Positions 1 through 8,441 of a stretch of DNA of 58,431 nucleotides are shown here, one piece after another. Source of the DNA: CAYUNA01 sp047629355 (GTDB lineage Bacteria > Bacteroidota > Bacteroidia > Chitinophagales > Saprospiraceae); the NCBI GenBank assembly GCA_047629355.1, contig JBLHWU010000004.1:1-58431 (forward strand), in the 5' to 3' direction. The notes beneath the pieces were generated by a model, which searched no databases, was not told where the DNA came from, and worked only from the letters and a program-made list of their open reading frames with translations. How positions within the stretch are numbered: position 1 is the stretch's first letter; every line of letters begins with the position of its first letter. The translations under genes and the position numbers were made by a program.

Positions 1-33
1 GGGCGGGTTGCCTCCGGCAACGCGGAAGGGGTA

Positions 34-77
34 TTAAGGGACAAAAACGATTTTGCAAAATCGTTTTTATCCCTTAA
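34..77. repeat. Long hairpin repeat at window start (family F)
   Basis: Two 21-base arms form an inverted repeat with one mismatch around a 2-base centre. It is preceded by a short hairpin, GGTTGC-CTCCG-GCAAC (positions 6-21). The layout, with a GCGGGTTG lead-in, a long stem and then a TCCCTTT tail, recurs at 25347-25390, although the stem sequence differs. Nothing coding is seen before position 194. Confidence 0.6.
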
Positions 78-170
78 AAATCCCTTTGATAAACAAAAGC
101 ACCTAAACTGTAAAAGTGCACATTTGTGGCACTACCGAATTTTCTTCTCTTGTAAACTCTTCCGCGACTT

Positions 171-195
171 CTCGGATTGAAAATCCGAGTTACTT
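171..195. repeat. Short palindromic repeat at recJ 3' end (family E)
   Basis: CTCGGATTG-A-AAATCCGAG followed by TTACTT. A near-identical copy sits at 12302-12326, also touching the stop codon of a minus-strand gene, and a weaker one lies at 21771-21790. It may act as a 3'-end hairpin for recJ. Confidence 0.6.
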
Positions 196-1888
196 AAAAC
201 CAAATATCGTTTACATTCAACTGCAAATAACGCTTATCCTTCCAATTATTTTCTTCCACTCTATAACAAATATGAAACGGCTTATGATCTTGCACCCTAT
301 CCAAATCATCGCCGCGACTAAACGCAATTCCACTCATCGTTTCTGACTCTCCTTGTTTTAAAGACAACTTCAAATGATTCCCTTTTAACAATCGCGAGTA
401 TCCCGTATCATTAACGTATTTCGTCGCAAAAATTGGATTCCGATTGCCTGGGCCAAACGGTGCGAATTGCTTCAATATTTTCATAAACTTGTCATTAATT
501 GAATCAAAATCCAACTCGCTAGAAATCGGAATCTCCGGAATCAACAAGTCTTTTTCTAAATTTTCGGAAACGTATTCTTCAAATCTTTCTCTAAAATTTT
601 CTAAATTATCCTCTTCTAAAGTTAGCCCTGCCGCAAAATTATGTCCACCAAAATTAAGCAATAAATCCTCACAAGATTTCACCGCTTTATAAATATTAAA
701 ACCCTTAACCGACCGTGCAGAACCTACAATTTTTCCATTGCTTTCTGTCAAAATAATGGTCGGTCGATGATACTTTTCTACCAAGCGTGAAGCTGCAATT
801 CCAACAATACCTTTATGCCAATGCGGTTGATATAAAACGATGCTTTTCCGCTTTTCCCAATCCGGAAAATCGCGAAACATTTTTTTAGCTTCCTCCGCAA
901 TCAATTGGTCGTATTCCTTTCGTAATTTATTTTTTTGATTTAAAAAATGAGCATTTTCATAAGCACTAAATTTATTATCAGAAAGCATCAAACGAACCGC
1001 CTGCTTAGCATCACCCAATCGCCCTGCCGCATTAATCATCGGTGCCAACCCAAAGACGATATCGCTAATCACCAAGGAATGATTTCGCCGACTTTCGTGA
1101 ATTAAAGCCTTCATTCCAGGGCGTTCTGTGCAGTTCAATTTTTTTAAACCATAGTACGCCAAAATCCGATTTTCGCCTGTAATTGGCACAATATCGGCAG
1201 CAATACTAATGACCAAAAACTCCAACAATCGTTGCCAGTAGGCGGAATCTAACTCATGTTTTTGACAGAAAGCTTGTACCAATTTAAAAGTAACACCTGC
1301 GCCCGAAAGTTCTTTGTAAGGATAATTGCAATCTGGTCGTTTTGGGTCTAAAACCGCGACAGCATCTGGCAATTTTCCCTCAGGCAAATGATGATCACAA
1401 ATAATAAAATCAATCCCGATTTTTTTCGCCTTCGCCACTTTTGCATTGGCTTTTATTCCACAATCCATCGCGATAATTAAACTGATGCCGTTCTGTTTTG
1501 CATAGTCCACACCTTCCATCGAAACGCCATAACCTTCCTTGTATCGGTCAGGAATATAGTAATCCAATCGTTCGTGAATTTGCGATAAAAAATCATACAT
1601 CATCGCCACGGAAGTCGTACCGTCCACATCGTAATCCCCGTATAGAAGAATACGTTCTTTATTGCGAATCGCTGTTTCTAAACGGTCAACTGCCGCTTCC
1701 ATATCTCGCATTAAAAATGGGTCATGAAGATTGGATAAAACAGGGCGGAAAAATGTTTTGGCAGCATCGTAAGTTGTAATATTTCTTTGTACTAAGAGTT
1801 GACAAAAAACAGGATGAATTTTTAATTTTTCTTGTAAATCTTGCACGGTTGCGTCGTCGGTGGGCCTTAGTTTCCATCGTTTTCTCAT
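194..1888 (-). CDS. recJ: Single-stranded-DNA-specific exonuclease RecJ
   Basis: This is a 5'-3' single-strand exonuclease acting in recombinational repair and mismatch repair. At 564 residues it has the usual family length. The DHH-family metal site is visible: DYDVDG at 85-90, DCGI at 142-145 and CDHH at 164-167. The C-terminal DHHA1 motif GGHNFAAG lies near 416-423, and an OB-like tail follows. The start MRKRWKL matches the family, in which a W/R-rich N-terminus precedes the DHH domain. The gene is divergent from icmF, with a 553-base gap that holds a long palindrome. Its stop lies beside a small dispersed palindromic repeat. Nothing is missing from the active site, so identification is secure. 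Confidence 0.96.
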   Translation of the reverse strand: MRKRWKLRPTDDATVQDLQEKLKIHPVFCQLLVQRNITTYDAAKTFFRPVLSNLHDPFLMRDMEAAVDRLETAIRNKERILLYGDYDVDGTTSVAMMYDFLSQIHERLDYYIPDRYKEGYGVSMEGVDYAKQNGISLIIAMDCGIKANAKVAKAKKIGIDFIICDHHLPEGKLPDAVAVLDPKRPDCNYPYKELSGAGVTFKLVQAFCQKHELDSAYWQRLLEFLVISIAADIVPITGENRILAYYGLKKLNCTERPGMKALIHESRRNHSLVISDIVFGLAPMINAAGRLGDAKQAVRLMLSDNKFSAYENAHFLNQKNKLRKEYDQLIAEEAKKMFRDFPDWEKRKSIVLYQPHWHKGIVGIAASRLVEKYHRPTIILTESNGKIVGSARSVKGFNIYKAVKSCEDLLLNFGGHNFAAGLTLEEDNLENFRERFEEYVSENLEKDLLIPEIPISSELDFDSINDKFMKILKQFAPFGPGNRNPIFATKYVNDTGYSRLLKGNHLKLSLKQGESETMSGIAFSRGDDLDRVQDHKPFHICYRVEENNWKDKRYLQLNVNDIWF

Positions 1889-2441
1889 AGGGGTAGTTTT
1901 TTGTGTTCAAAATAAATGCCCAACGTAACGCGGTTAGAAAATTGCGCTACGTCCAGGCAGTCTTTTGCTATTTAAGATGTGTAGTTCCTAGCCAAAAGTA
2001 GCGATAATTCTTGATTTTTTATAAAAAAAACGAAAAGACTACATAAAAAAAACCATGTTATACATTTAAATAACACACAATAACCATTTTACAAGTTTCC
2101 TTTTTCCTAAAAATTAAAACTCCACCAAATTATTCGTAATTTTGACCTTGAAAATTGAAACAAAAGAGACATTTTCTGTTTATAAAAATAGTAGACCAAA
2201 TTATATTTTAAAACAAGTATTTGCTAAAGCTGAGTGATTTTTTTCATAAGCGGATTGGAATGAATTCCAATTTTTTTCACGACATAGCTCACAATAGCGA
2301 TTTCATATAGCCATTTAGCTTTCTCAAATTTTAAATTTGAGAAAGCTAAATGGCTATATGAAAATGCTACCCTTTCTATGGGATGAAAAAAGAATTATGT
2401 ATTAAAAATCGCATCAGGTTCAGTACCAAAATATTCCTACC
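1889..2441. other. Divergent recJ-icmF intergenic region
   Basis: A 553-base non-coding stretch between two divergent starts. It holds a TAATTTTG match to the Bacteroidota -7 consensus TAnnTTTG at 2137-2144, without a clear -33 TTTG, and the perfect palindrome at 2301-2363. No small gene or known riboswitch was recognised, including no obvious cobalamin riboswitch ahead of the B12-dependent icmF. Confidence 0.5.
2301..2363. repeat. Perfect 63-base palindrome upstream of icmF
   Basis: Two perfect 31-base arms (2301-2331 and 2333-2363) flank a single T. The arms read outward from AAATTT-T-AAATTT. It lies between divergent genes, so it is not in terminator position for either recJ or icmF. In RNA it would form a very stable hairpin about 80 bases upstream of the icmF start. 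A shorter palindrome with the same one-base T centre occurs at 42153-42185. Confidence 0.85.
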
Positions 2442-5400
2442 ATGATGGCACCAGTTGCACCTTACAAACCAAAAAATAAACTTCGTCTCGTCACGGCAGC
2501 TTCCCTCTTTGACGGACACGACGCAGCCATTAATATTATGCGCCGAATCATGCAAAGTACGGGTGCGGAAATTATTCACCTTGGTCACAATCGATCCGTT
2601 CAAGAGATTGTCAATACGGCAATTCAGGAAGATGTGCAAGGTATCGCGATGACTTCTTACCAAGGCGGGCACAACGAATTTTTTAAATATATGTATGACT
2701 TGTTGAAAGAACGAGGCGCAGGTCATATCAAGATTTTTGGCGGCGGCGGCGGAACGATTTTGCCATCAGAAATCAAAGAATTGCAGGAGTATGGAATTGC
2801 TCGTTTGTATTCGCCAGATGATGGTCGAAAAATGGGATTGCAAGGTATGATTAATGACATGTTGGAACAATGTGATTTTCCAACGGGTGCAAATTTGAAC
2901 GGCGAACTCAAACGTTTCAAAGAAAAAGATGCGACTTCGATTGCTAAAATGATTTCGGCAGTAGAGAATTTCCCAGAAGAGAATAAGAAATGGTTAGCCG
3001 ATTTAGAAAAAGAAATCCAAGGAAAAAATATTCCAGTTTTAGGAATCACAGGAACAGGCGGTGCAGGAAAATCAAGTTTAGTGGATGAATTGATTCGTCG
3101 CTTCCTCGTTGATTTTCCAGAAAAAACAATCGCGATTATTTCTGTTGACCCATCAAAAAGAAAAACGGGCGGTGCCTTATTGGGTGACCGTATTCGCATG
3201 AATTCTGTGAATCAAGACCGTGTATATATGCGTTCGTTGGCGACTCGACAATCTAATTTGGCTTTGTCGCAACACGTTCAGTCTGCGGTTAATATTTTGA
3301 AAGGCGCACAATACGATTTGATTATTTTGGAAACCTCAGGTATCGGACAATCTGATACGGAAATCGTTGACCACAGTGATGTTTCTTTATACGTGATGAC
3401 TCCAGAATATGGCGCTGCTTCCCAGTTGGAAAAAATTGACATGCTTGATTTTGCCGACATGATTGCTATTAATAAATTTGATAAACGCGGTGCATTAGAT
3501 GGCTTGCGAGATGTCAAAAAGCAATACATGCGCAATCATCAACTATGGCAAACGCCAATGGATGAATTGCCGATTTTTGGGACGATTGCTTCGCAATTCA
3601 ATGACCCAGGAATGAACCAATTATACCGAAATTTGGTGGATTTGGTTGCTACAAAAACGGGTGCGGATTTGAAATCTTCCTTTGAAATTTCAAAAGGAAT
3701 GAGTGAAAAAATCTACATTATTCCGCCGCAGCGAACGCGATACTTGGCAGAAATTGCAGAGAACAATCGACAGTACGACCGTTGGGCAGATAAGCAGGTG
3801 ACGATTGCGCGAAAGTTGTTTGGCTTGAAACAGTCCATGGATATTTTGGGCGAAGGCAACGACACCTATATTGTACTACAAAAAACATACGAAAATATTG
3901 AGTTGGATTTGGACGGAAGATGCAAGCGCATTTTAGATACTTGGGAAGAGAAAAAATCTCAATATACTGCCGACGAGTTTGTTTATAAAGTAAGAAATCG
4001 AGAAATCCGCGTACCGACTTTTACGACTTCGTTATCGCATTCAAGAATTCCTCGCGTTGTTTTACCAAAATATGCGGATTGGGGCGAGATTTTAAAATGG
4101 GTCTTACAAGAAAATGTACCAGGTGAATTTCCATATACGTCAGGTGTTTTTCCTTTCAAAAGAAAAGGGGAAGACCCTACGCGGATGTTTGCAGGGGAGG
4201 GTGGACCAGAACGAACGAACCGACGTTTTCATTATTTGTCAAAAGGAATGCCAGCGGCGCGATTGTCGACGGCATTTGATTCGGTGACTTTATACGGGGA
4301 AGACCCAGACCATCGTCCTGATATTTTTGGAAAAGTAGGGAATTCAGGGGTAAGCGTTTGCTGTTTGGATGACGCGAAAAAATTGTATTCGGGCTTTGAT
4401 TTATGCGACCCGAAGACCTCTGTTTCGATGACGATTAACGGGCCAGCAGCTACGATTTGTGCCTTTTTCATGAATGCGGCGGCTGACCAACAGTGTGAAA
4501 TTTACATTAAAGAGAATGGTTTGGAACATTTGGTAGAAGCCAAATTGACCGAAATTTACGACGATAAAGGTTTAGCGCGACCGATGTATCGCGGTGATTT
4601 ACCAGAAGGAAATGAAGGATTAGGATTGATGTTATTGGGCTTAACAGGTGACCAAGTTTTGGAAGCAGATGTTTATAATCCGCTTCGTGCAAAAGCTTTG
4701 TCTTCGGTACGAGGAACGGTACAGTCGGATATTTTGAAAGAAGACCAAGCGCAAAATACTTGTATTTTTAGTACAGAGTTTTCGTTGAAATTGATGGGCG
4801 ATGTGCAGCAATTCTTTATTGAGAATGCGGTGCGGAACTTCTATTCGGTTTCTATTTCTGGCTACCACATTGCGGAAGCAGGCGCAAATCCGATTTCTCA
4901 ATTGGCGTTTACCTTGTCAAATGGTTTCACTTTCGTGGAATATTATTTGAGTCGAGGTATGGATATTAACGACTTTGCGCCGAATTTATCCTTCTTCTTT
5001 TCAAATGGCGTTGATCCAGAATATGCGGTGATTGGACGAGTCGCTCGACGAATTTGGGCGAAAGCGATGAAAGAAAAGTATCAAGCCAATGACCGTAGTC
5101 AAAAGTTGAAATACCATATTCAAACATCAGGTCGGTCACTACATGCACAAGAGATTGCCTTCAACGATATTCGCACAACGTTGCAAGCTTTGTATGCGAT
5201 TTACGACAATTGCAACTCGCTACACACCAATGCTTACGACGAAGCGATTACTACGCCGACTGAAGAAAGTGTCCGTCGTGCCGTAGCAATTCAGATGATT
5301 ATCAATCACGAATTGGGCTTGTCGAAAAATGAAAACCCATTACAAGGTGCCTTCATTATTGATGAATTGACGGACTTGGTAGAGGAAGCAGTTTTAATGG

Positions 5401-5810
5401 AATTTGAACGAATTACCGAACGTGGTGGCGTTTTGGGGGCGATGGAAACGATGTATCAGCGTGGAAAAATTCAGGAAGAAAGCTTGTATTACGAGACGAT
5501 GAAGCACACGGGCGAATTGCCGATTATTGGTGTAAATACCTTTTTATCGAGTGATGGTTCCCCGACGATTTTGCCAGATGAAGTGATTCGTTCGACCAAT
5601 ACAGAGAAGGAAGAACAGATTGAAACGTTGCAGAATTTGCAGAAAACAAATGTGGAAGCCTGTTCAATTCAGTTGAAAAATTTGCAGGTGAAAGCGATTA
5701 ATAATGAAAACCTTTTTGGGGAATTGATGGAAGCGACGAAGGTTTGTTCTTTGGGGCAGATTACGAATGCGTTGTATGAAGTTGGAGGGCAGTATCGGCG
5801 GAATATGTAG
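2442..5810 (+). CDS. icmF: Fused isobutyryl-CoA mutase IcmF
   Basis: An adenosylcobalamin-dependent acyl-CoA mutase that interconverts isobutyryl-CoA and butyryl-CoA, fused to its own G-protein chaperone. The order over 1122 residues is: B12-binding domain (about 14-140, with DGHDAA and a GGGGG stretch near 100); MeaI-type GTPase domain with P-loop GTGGAGKS at 204-211 and NKFD as the base-specificity motif; linker; and a C-terminal TIM-barrel mutase half. TRMFAGEG carries Phe where methylmalonyl-CoA mutases have Tyr, which favours the isobutyryl type. The length is normal for IcmF. ATG at 2442 and ATG at 2445 are both possible starts. A Rho-independent terminator follows at 5833-5870. Family assignment is secure; the substrate is inferred. 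Confidence 0.95.
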   Translation: MMAPVAPYKPKNKLRLVTAASLFDGHDAAINIMRRIMQSTGAEIIHLGHNRSVQEIVNTAIQEDVQGIAMTSYQGGHNEFFKYMYDLLKERGAGHIKIFGGGGGTILPSEIKELQEYGIARLYSPDDGRKMGLQGMINDMLEQCDFPTGANLNGELKRFKEKDATSIAKMISAVENFPEENKKWLADLEKEIQGKNIPVLGITGTGGAGKSSLVDELIRRFLVDFPEKTIAIISVDPSKRKTGGALLGDRIRMNSVNQDRVYMRSLATRQSNLALSQHVQSAVNILKGAQYDLIILETSGIGQSDTEIVDHSDVSLYVMTPEYGAASQLEKIDMLDFADMIAINKFDKRGALDGLRDVKKQYMRNHQLWQTPMDELPIFGTIASQFNDPGMNQLYRNLVDLVATKTGADLKSSFEISKGMSEKIYIIPPQRTRYLAEIAENNRQYDRWADKQVTIARKLFGLKQSMDILGEGNDTYIVLQKTYENIELDLDGRCKRILDTWEEKKSQYTADEFVYKVRNREIRVPTFTTSLSHSRIPRVVLPKYADWGEILKWVLQENVPGEFPYTSGVFPFKRKGEDPTRMFAGEGGPERTNRRFHYLSKGMPAARLSTAFDSVTLYGEDPDHRPDIFGKVGNSGVSVCCLDDAKKLYSGFDLCDPKTSVSMTINGPAATICAFFMNAAADQQCEIYIKENGLEHLVEAKLTEIYDDKGLARPMYRGDLPEGNEGLGLMLLGLTGDQVLEADVYNPLRAKALSSVRGTVQSDILKEDQAQNTCIFSTEFSLKLMGDVQQFFIENAVRNFYSVSISGYHIAEAGANPISQLAFTLSNGFTFVEYYLSRGMDINDFAPNLSFFFSNGVDPEYAVIGRVARRIWAKAMKEKYQANDRSQKLKYHIQTSGRSLHAQEIAFNDIRTTLQALYAIYDNCNSLHTNAYDEAITTPTEESVRRAVAIQMIINHELGLSKNENPLQGAFIIDELTDLVEEAVLMEFERITERGGVLGAMETMYQRGKIQEESLYYETMKHTGELPIIGVNTFLSSDGSPTILPDEVIRSTNTEKEEQIETLQNLQKTNVEACSIQLKNLQVKAINNENLFGELMEATKVCSLGQITNALYEVGGQYRRNM

Positions 5811-5832
5811 GGTTTTGATGAAAATTGAAATG

Positions 5833-5870
5833 AAAAGGCGCATGATTCGGATGGATTGTGTGCCTTTTTT
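5833..5870 (+). terminator. icmF terminator
   Basis: AAAAGGCGCA pairs with TGTGCCTTTT (one G-U pair), followed by a T-run. It lies 22 bases after the icmF stop. Confidence 0.7.
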
Positions 5871-5909
5871 AGTTTTTGCGGTGAATAATCCATTTATTCG
5901 CCGCATAAC

Positions 5910-5941
5910 TTGCATTGAATGAAATTTAAAACCTATATTTG
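5910..5941 (+). promoter_or_regulatory. Bacteroidota-type promoter of the fic gene
   Basis: TTG at 5910-5912 and TATATTTG at 5934-5941 are separated by 21 bases and match the TTTG / TAnnTTTG consensus. The expected transcription start falls within a few bases of the ATG at 5951, leaving almost no leader. Confidence 0.5.
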
Positions 5942-5950
5942 CTGTATATT

Positions 5951-7063
5951 ATGCAACAAATAAATAATTACATACATCAGCAAAGCGCTTGGGCAAATTT
6001 CCAATGGAGAGATAAAGACCTGATTTATTTATTGGGGGAAGTCCGATATTTACAAGGGCGGCTTTTGGGGAAAATTGAAGAATTGGGTTTTGATTTAAAA
6101 AATGAAGCCAATCTAAAAAACCTTACCTTAGATATTCTGAAATCCAATGAAATTGAAGATGAAATCTTGGATGCGGAGGAGGTTCGGTCTTCTTTGGCGC
6201 GTCGTTTAGGTTTGGAAATTTCAGGGTTAGTTCCGTCGGATAGACACGTTGATGGAGTGGTTGAAATGATGTTGGACGCTTTGCAAAAGAAAGACAACTC
6301 GTTGACCAATGACCGCCTTTTTGGCTGGCATAATTCAATGTTCCCAAGCGGACGAAGTGGCTTATATAAAATTATGGTCGGTGAATATCGGGATGATTCC
6401 TTGGGAGCGATGCAAGTCGTTTCGGGTGGAATGGGCAAAGAACAAGTTCATTATGAAGCACCGTCGGCGAATCGAATGGAGGCAGAAATGACGCATTTTT
6501 TGAAATGGTTTAATCAAAAACAATCATTAGACCCAATTTTAAAAGCAGGAATTTCGCATTTTTGGTTCGTTACCATTCATCCGTTTGACGATGGAAATGG
6601 AAGAATTGCCCGAGCATTGACCGATTTATTATTGTCGCGAGCAGATGGTGTTTCGCAGCGATTTTACAGTTTGTCGGCACAAATTCGAGTGGAGCGAAAA
6701 GGATATTACGCTATTTTAGAAAAAGAACAGAAAGGGGACTTGGACATTACGGAATGGTTGCTTTGGTTTTTAACTTGTTTGCAAAATGCGCTATTGGCTT
6801 CGAATGAAATTTTAGCAGATGTTTTGTATCGCCACCAATTTTGGAAAACGCATGCCCAACAAAACTTCAATGCTCGTCAAACAAAAGTAATGAATCTACT
6901 ATTGGATGATTTTTTTGGAAAATTGACGACGGCGAAGTGGGCGAAGATGGTGAAATGTTCTAAAGATACGGCGTTAAGAGATATTCAAGATTTGATGAAG
7001 AAGGGGATTTTGAAGAAGGAAATGGCTGGGGGGAGGAGTACGAATTATGAATTGGTGAGGTGA
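5951..7063 (+). CDS. Fic family protein (AMPylase-type) with C-terminal HTH
   Basis: Fic enzymes usually transfer AMP to hydroxyl groups of target proteins. The protein has a DUF4172-like N-terminus (YIHQ..W..FQW...L), then the Fic core motif HPFDDGNGR at 210-218, then a C-terminal winged-helix-like segment (TTAKWAKMVKCSKDTALRD). The inhibitory-helix motif of class II Fic proteins, (S/T)xxxE(G/N), appears as SNEIED at 65-70, with Asp in place of Gly/Asn. An in-frame TTG at 5939 would add four residues, but ATG 5951 fits the family N-terminus. It stands alone on the plus strand beside a decayed accessory patch. The target protein cannot be told from sequence. Confidence 0.9.
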   Translation: MQQINNYIHQQSAWANFQWRDKDLIYLLGEVRYLQGRLLGKIEELGFDLKNEANLKNLTLDILKSNEIEDEILDAEEVRSSLARRLGLEISGLVPSDRHVDGVVEMMLDALQKKDNSLTNDRLFGWHNSMFPSGRSGLYKIMVGEYRDDSLGAMQVVSGGMGKEQVHYEAPSANRMEAEMTHFLKWFNQKQSLDPILKAGISHFWFVTIHPFDDGNGRIARALTDLLLSRADGVSQRFYSLSAQIRVERKGYYAILEKEQKGDLDITEWLLWFLTCLQNALLASNEILADVLYRHQFWKTHAQQNFNARQTKVMNLLLDDFFGKLTTAKWAKMVKCSKDTALRDIQDLMKKGILKKEMAGGRSTNYELVR

Positions 7064-7093
7064 ATTAGTTAGAACCTATTTGCACTTTGTTCT

Positions 7094-7605
7094 TTAATTA
7101 CAAATAAACTTTCTTCCACTTATAAAATTTTTAATTTCTTCAACTTCATTTTCAGAAAAGTAAATTTCTAAATTTCCAGGTATCCTATAATTTAATTCAT
7201 ATAAAAAGAATCCACCAAGTTTTTGGCAAGTCATATAATAAGCAACGTTTAAATCTTGACTCAATGCATACTTTAAATGCTTAAAAATATCTTTGTTGCT
7301 TTTCCTTGCTAATCCCATTGCAGCAAGTCCTTTTATTGCTCCACTTGGGTGGTTATATAGTAGTGTTTCCCAATCTTTAAAGTGCGTTTTTGACGTAGCC
7401 ATTTTACTTTACTGTATTCTTTTGGTTCTTTTGCTGCAATTCCTTCTACTGAATTTGGAATTCTTCCATGATTTTCCATGAATATTAAGGTATCTTTTAA
7501 ATGCGGTGAAATAGAAGACCAATCAAAAGTTTGTTTTTGATTATTCTCTTGACAAGAAGAAAAACCGACAGATAAAATTAGTAAGATTCCAAAGAAAAAT
7601 TTCAT
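7094..7605 (-). pseudogene. Frameshifted lipoprotein
   Basis: The first part begins at ATG 7605 with a signal peptide and a lipobox-like FSSC (MKFFFGILLILS...GFSSC). It runs to ...EPKEYSKVK, where its frame continues into a poor tail ending at 7333. The second part, from ATSKTHFKDW onward to 7094, is in the -1 frame and reads as a helical repeat-like domain (HPSGAIKGLAAMGLARK). The two fit one protein of about 170 residues if one A is missing from the AAAA run near 7395. It could be a sequencing error or real decay. An upstream in-frame ATG at 7632 overlaps the xisI stop. The function is unknown. Confidence 0.6.
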
Positions 7606-7628
7606 GTATTTTAATTTAAAAAGATAAT

Positions 7629-7970
7629 TCATCCCTCAGCAAACTCCGTAAACTTCCTCACATCCGGCGGATGAAACCCCATAACAATATCTTCTTTCGG
7701 AATCCCTTTTTCCATAAAAACATCGACCACATCACGCTCCGTATTGTTTTGCTGTACTCATACCTTTCCATTTTTAATGTCAAAATGTAAAACTGGCGTA
7801 AAAATGTAATATTGCCCTTGCCAGCCAATTCTCAAAAATTGAAAATGGTTATTTTTTTTATCAACAATTACATGAGCATCTGCATTGGTGAGATTGACTG
7901 GATTTCCACCTTTTGCATAATCCTCTAAGTAATCAATTAATATTTTTTGATATTTTTTTATCTTATTCAT
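7629..7970 (-). pseudogene. xisI: XisI-family protein with internal TGA
   Basis: XisI is an accessory factor first described in excision of the cyanobacterial fdxN element, and XisH/XisI pairs are widespread outside cyanobacteria. The frame reads a complete XisI of about 113 residues, from MNKIKKYQKIL to MGFHPPDVRKFTEFAEG. It is interrupted by TGA at 7758-7760, just after DIKNGKV, where the family has Trp (GK[IV]W[IV]Q). Both halves are well conserved, so the lesion is recent or is a read error. Its start overlaps the end of xisH by four bases, and its end overlaps a possible start of the next gene, as in a tight operon. Confidence 0.8.
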
Positions 7971-8371
7971 TCAACTATTGTTTTAGTGACGGGGTCATAA
8001 ACGATAATTTTTGCATCAATTCTTTTCAGGGGATTTTGAATCACTCTTTTTTGAAAAAAGGTATCATAAGTCGCTTTAGGAACGGCTAAATACAATACGC
8101 GATTGGGTTCAAAAATTTCTAAGGCTACATGATAATCAACAAATTGACCGACTGCTCGATGAAATTCACTAATTGTAGAACGTCCTAAAAAGCTTTTAAT
8201 TTCAACCGGAATAATCTCCCCATCTTTCTTCGCTGCAACCAGCTCCTCTGCGCCCAAATCAATTTCATAATCGACGTCATCTACAGACATTCTGTAAAGG
8301 TCATCCGTAATTTTCCACCCATCTTTTTCCAATGCTTCCCTTGCATGACTGTGGTATAAATCTCTTGCCAT
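7967..8371 (-). CDS. xisH: XisH-family PD-(D/E)XK-like protein
   Basis: A 134-residue XisH homologue. It shows the nuclease-fold signature of the family, Asp38 in YEIDLGAEE followed by E57-I-K59 in IIPVEIKSFLG, consistent with a PD-(D/E)XK core. It forms an overlapping pair with xisI. No integrase, excision element or recombination site was seen nearby, so a role in programmed excision cannot be inferred here. The pair probably works together in some other, unproven way. The start MARDLYHSHAREAL is typical for the family. Confidence 0.9.
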   Translation of the reverse strand: MARDLYHSHAREALEKDGWKITDDLYRMSVDDVDYEIDLGAEELVAAKKDGEIIPVEIKSFLGRSTISEFHRAVGQFVDYHVALEIFEPNRVLYLAVPKATYDTFFQKRVIQNPLKRIDAKIIVYDPVTKTIVE

Positions 8372-8441
8372 GGCGTTTGTTTTTTTTCAAAGATAAGCGA
8401 AAAAAGTATGTGAATCAAATCTTTTAAAATAACTACTCCCC

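Noticed and set aside
7967..8371. xisH as evidence for a programmed DNA-excision element
   Set aside because: No XisF/XisA-type recombinase, direct-repeat sites or interrupted gene were found nearby.
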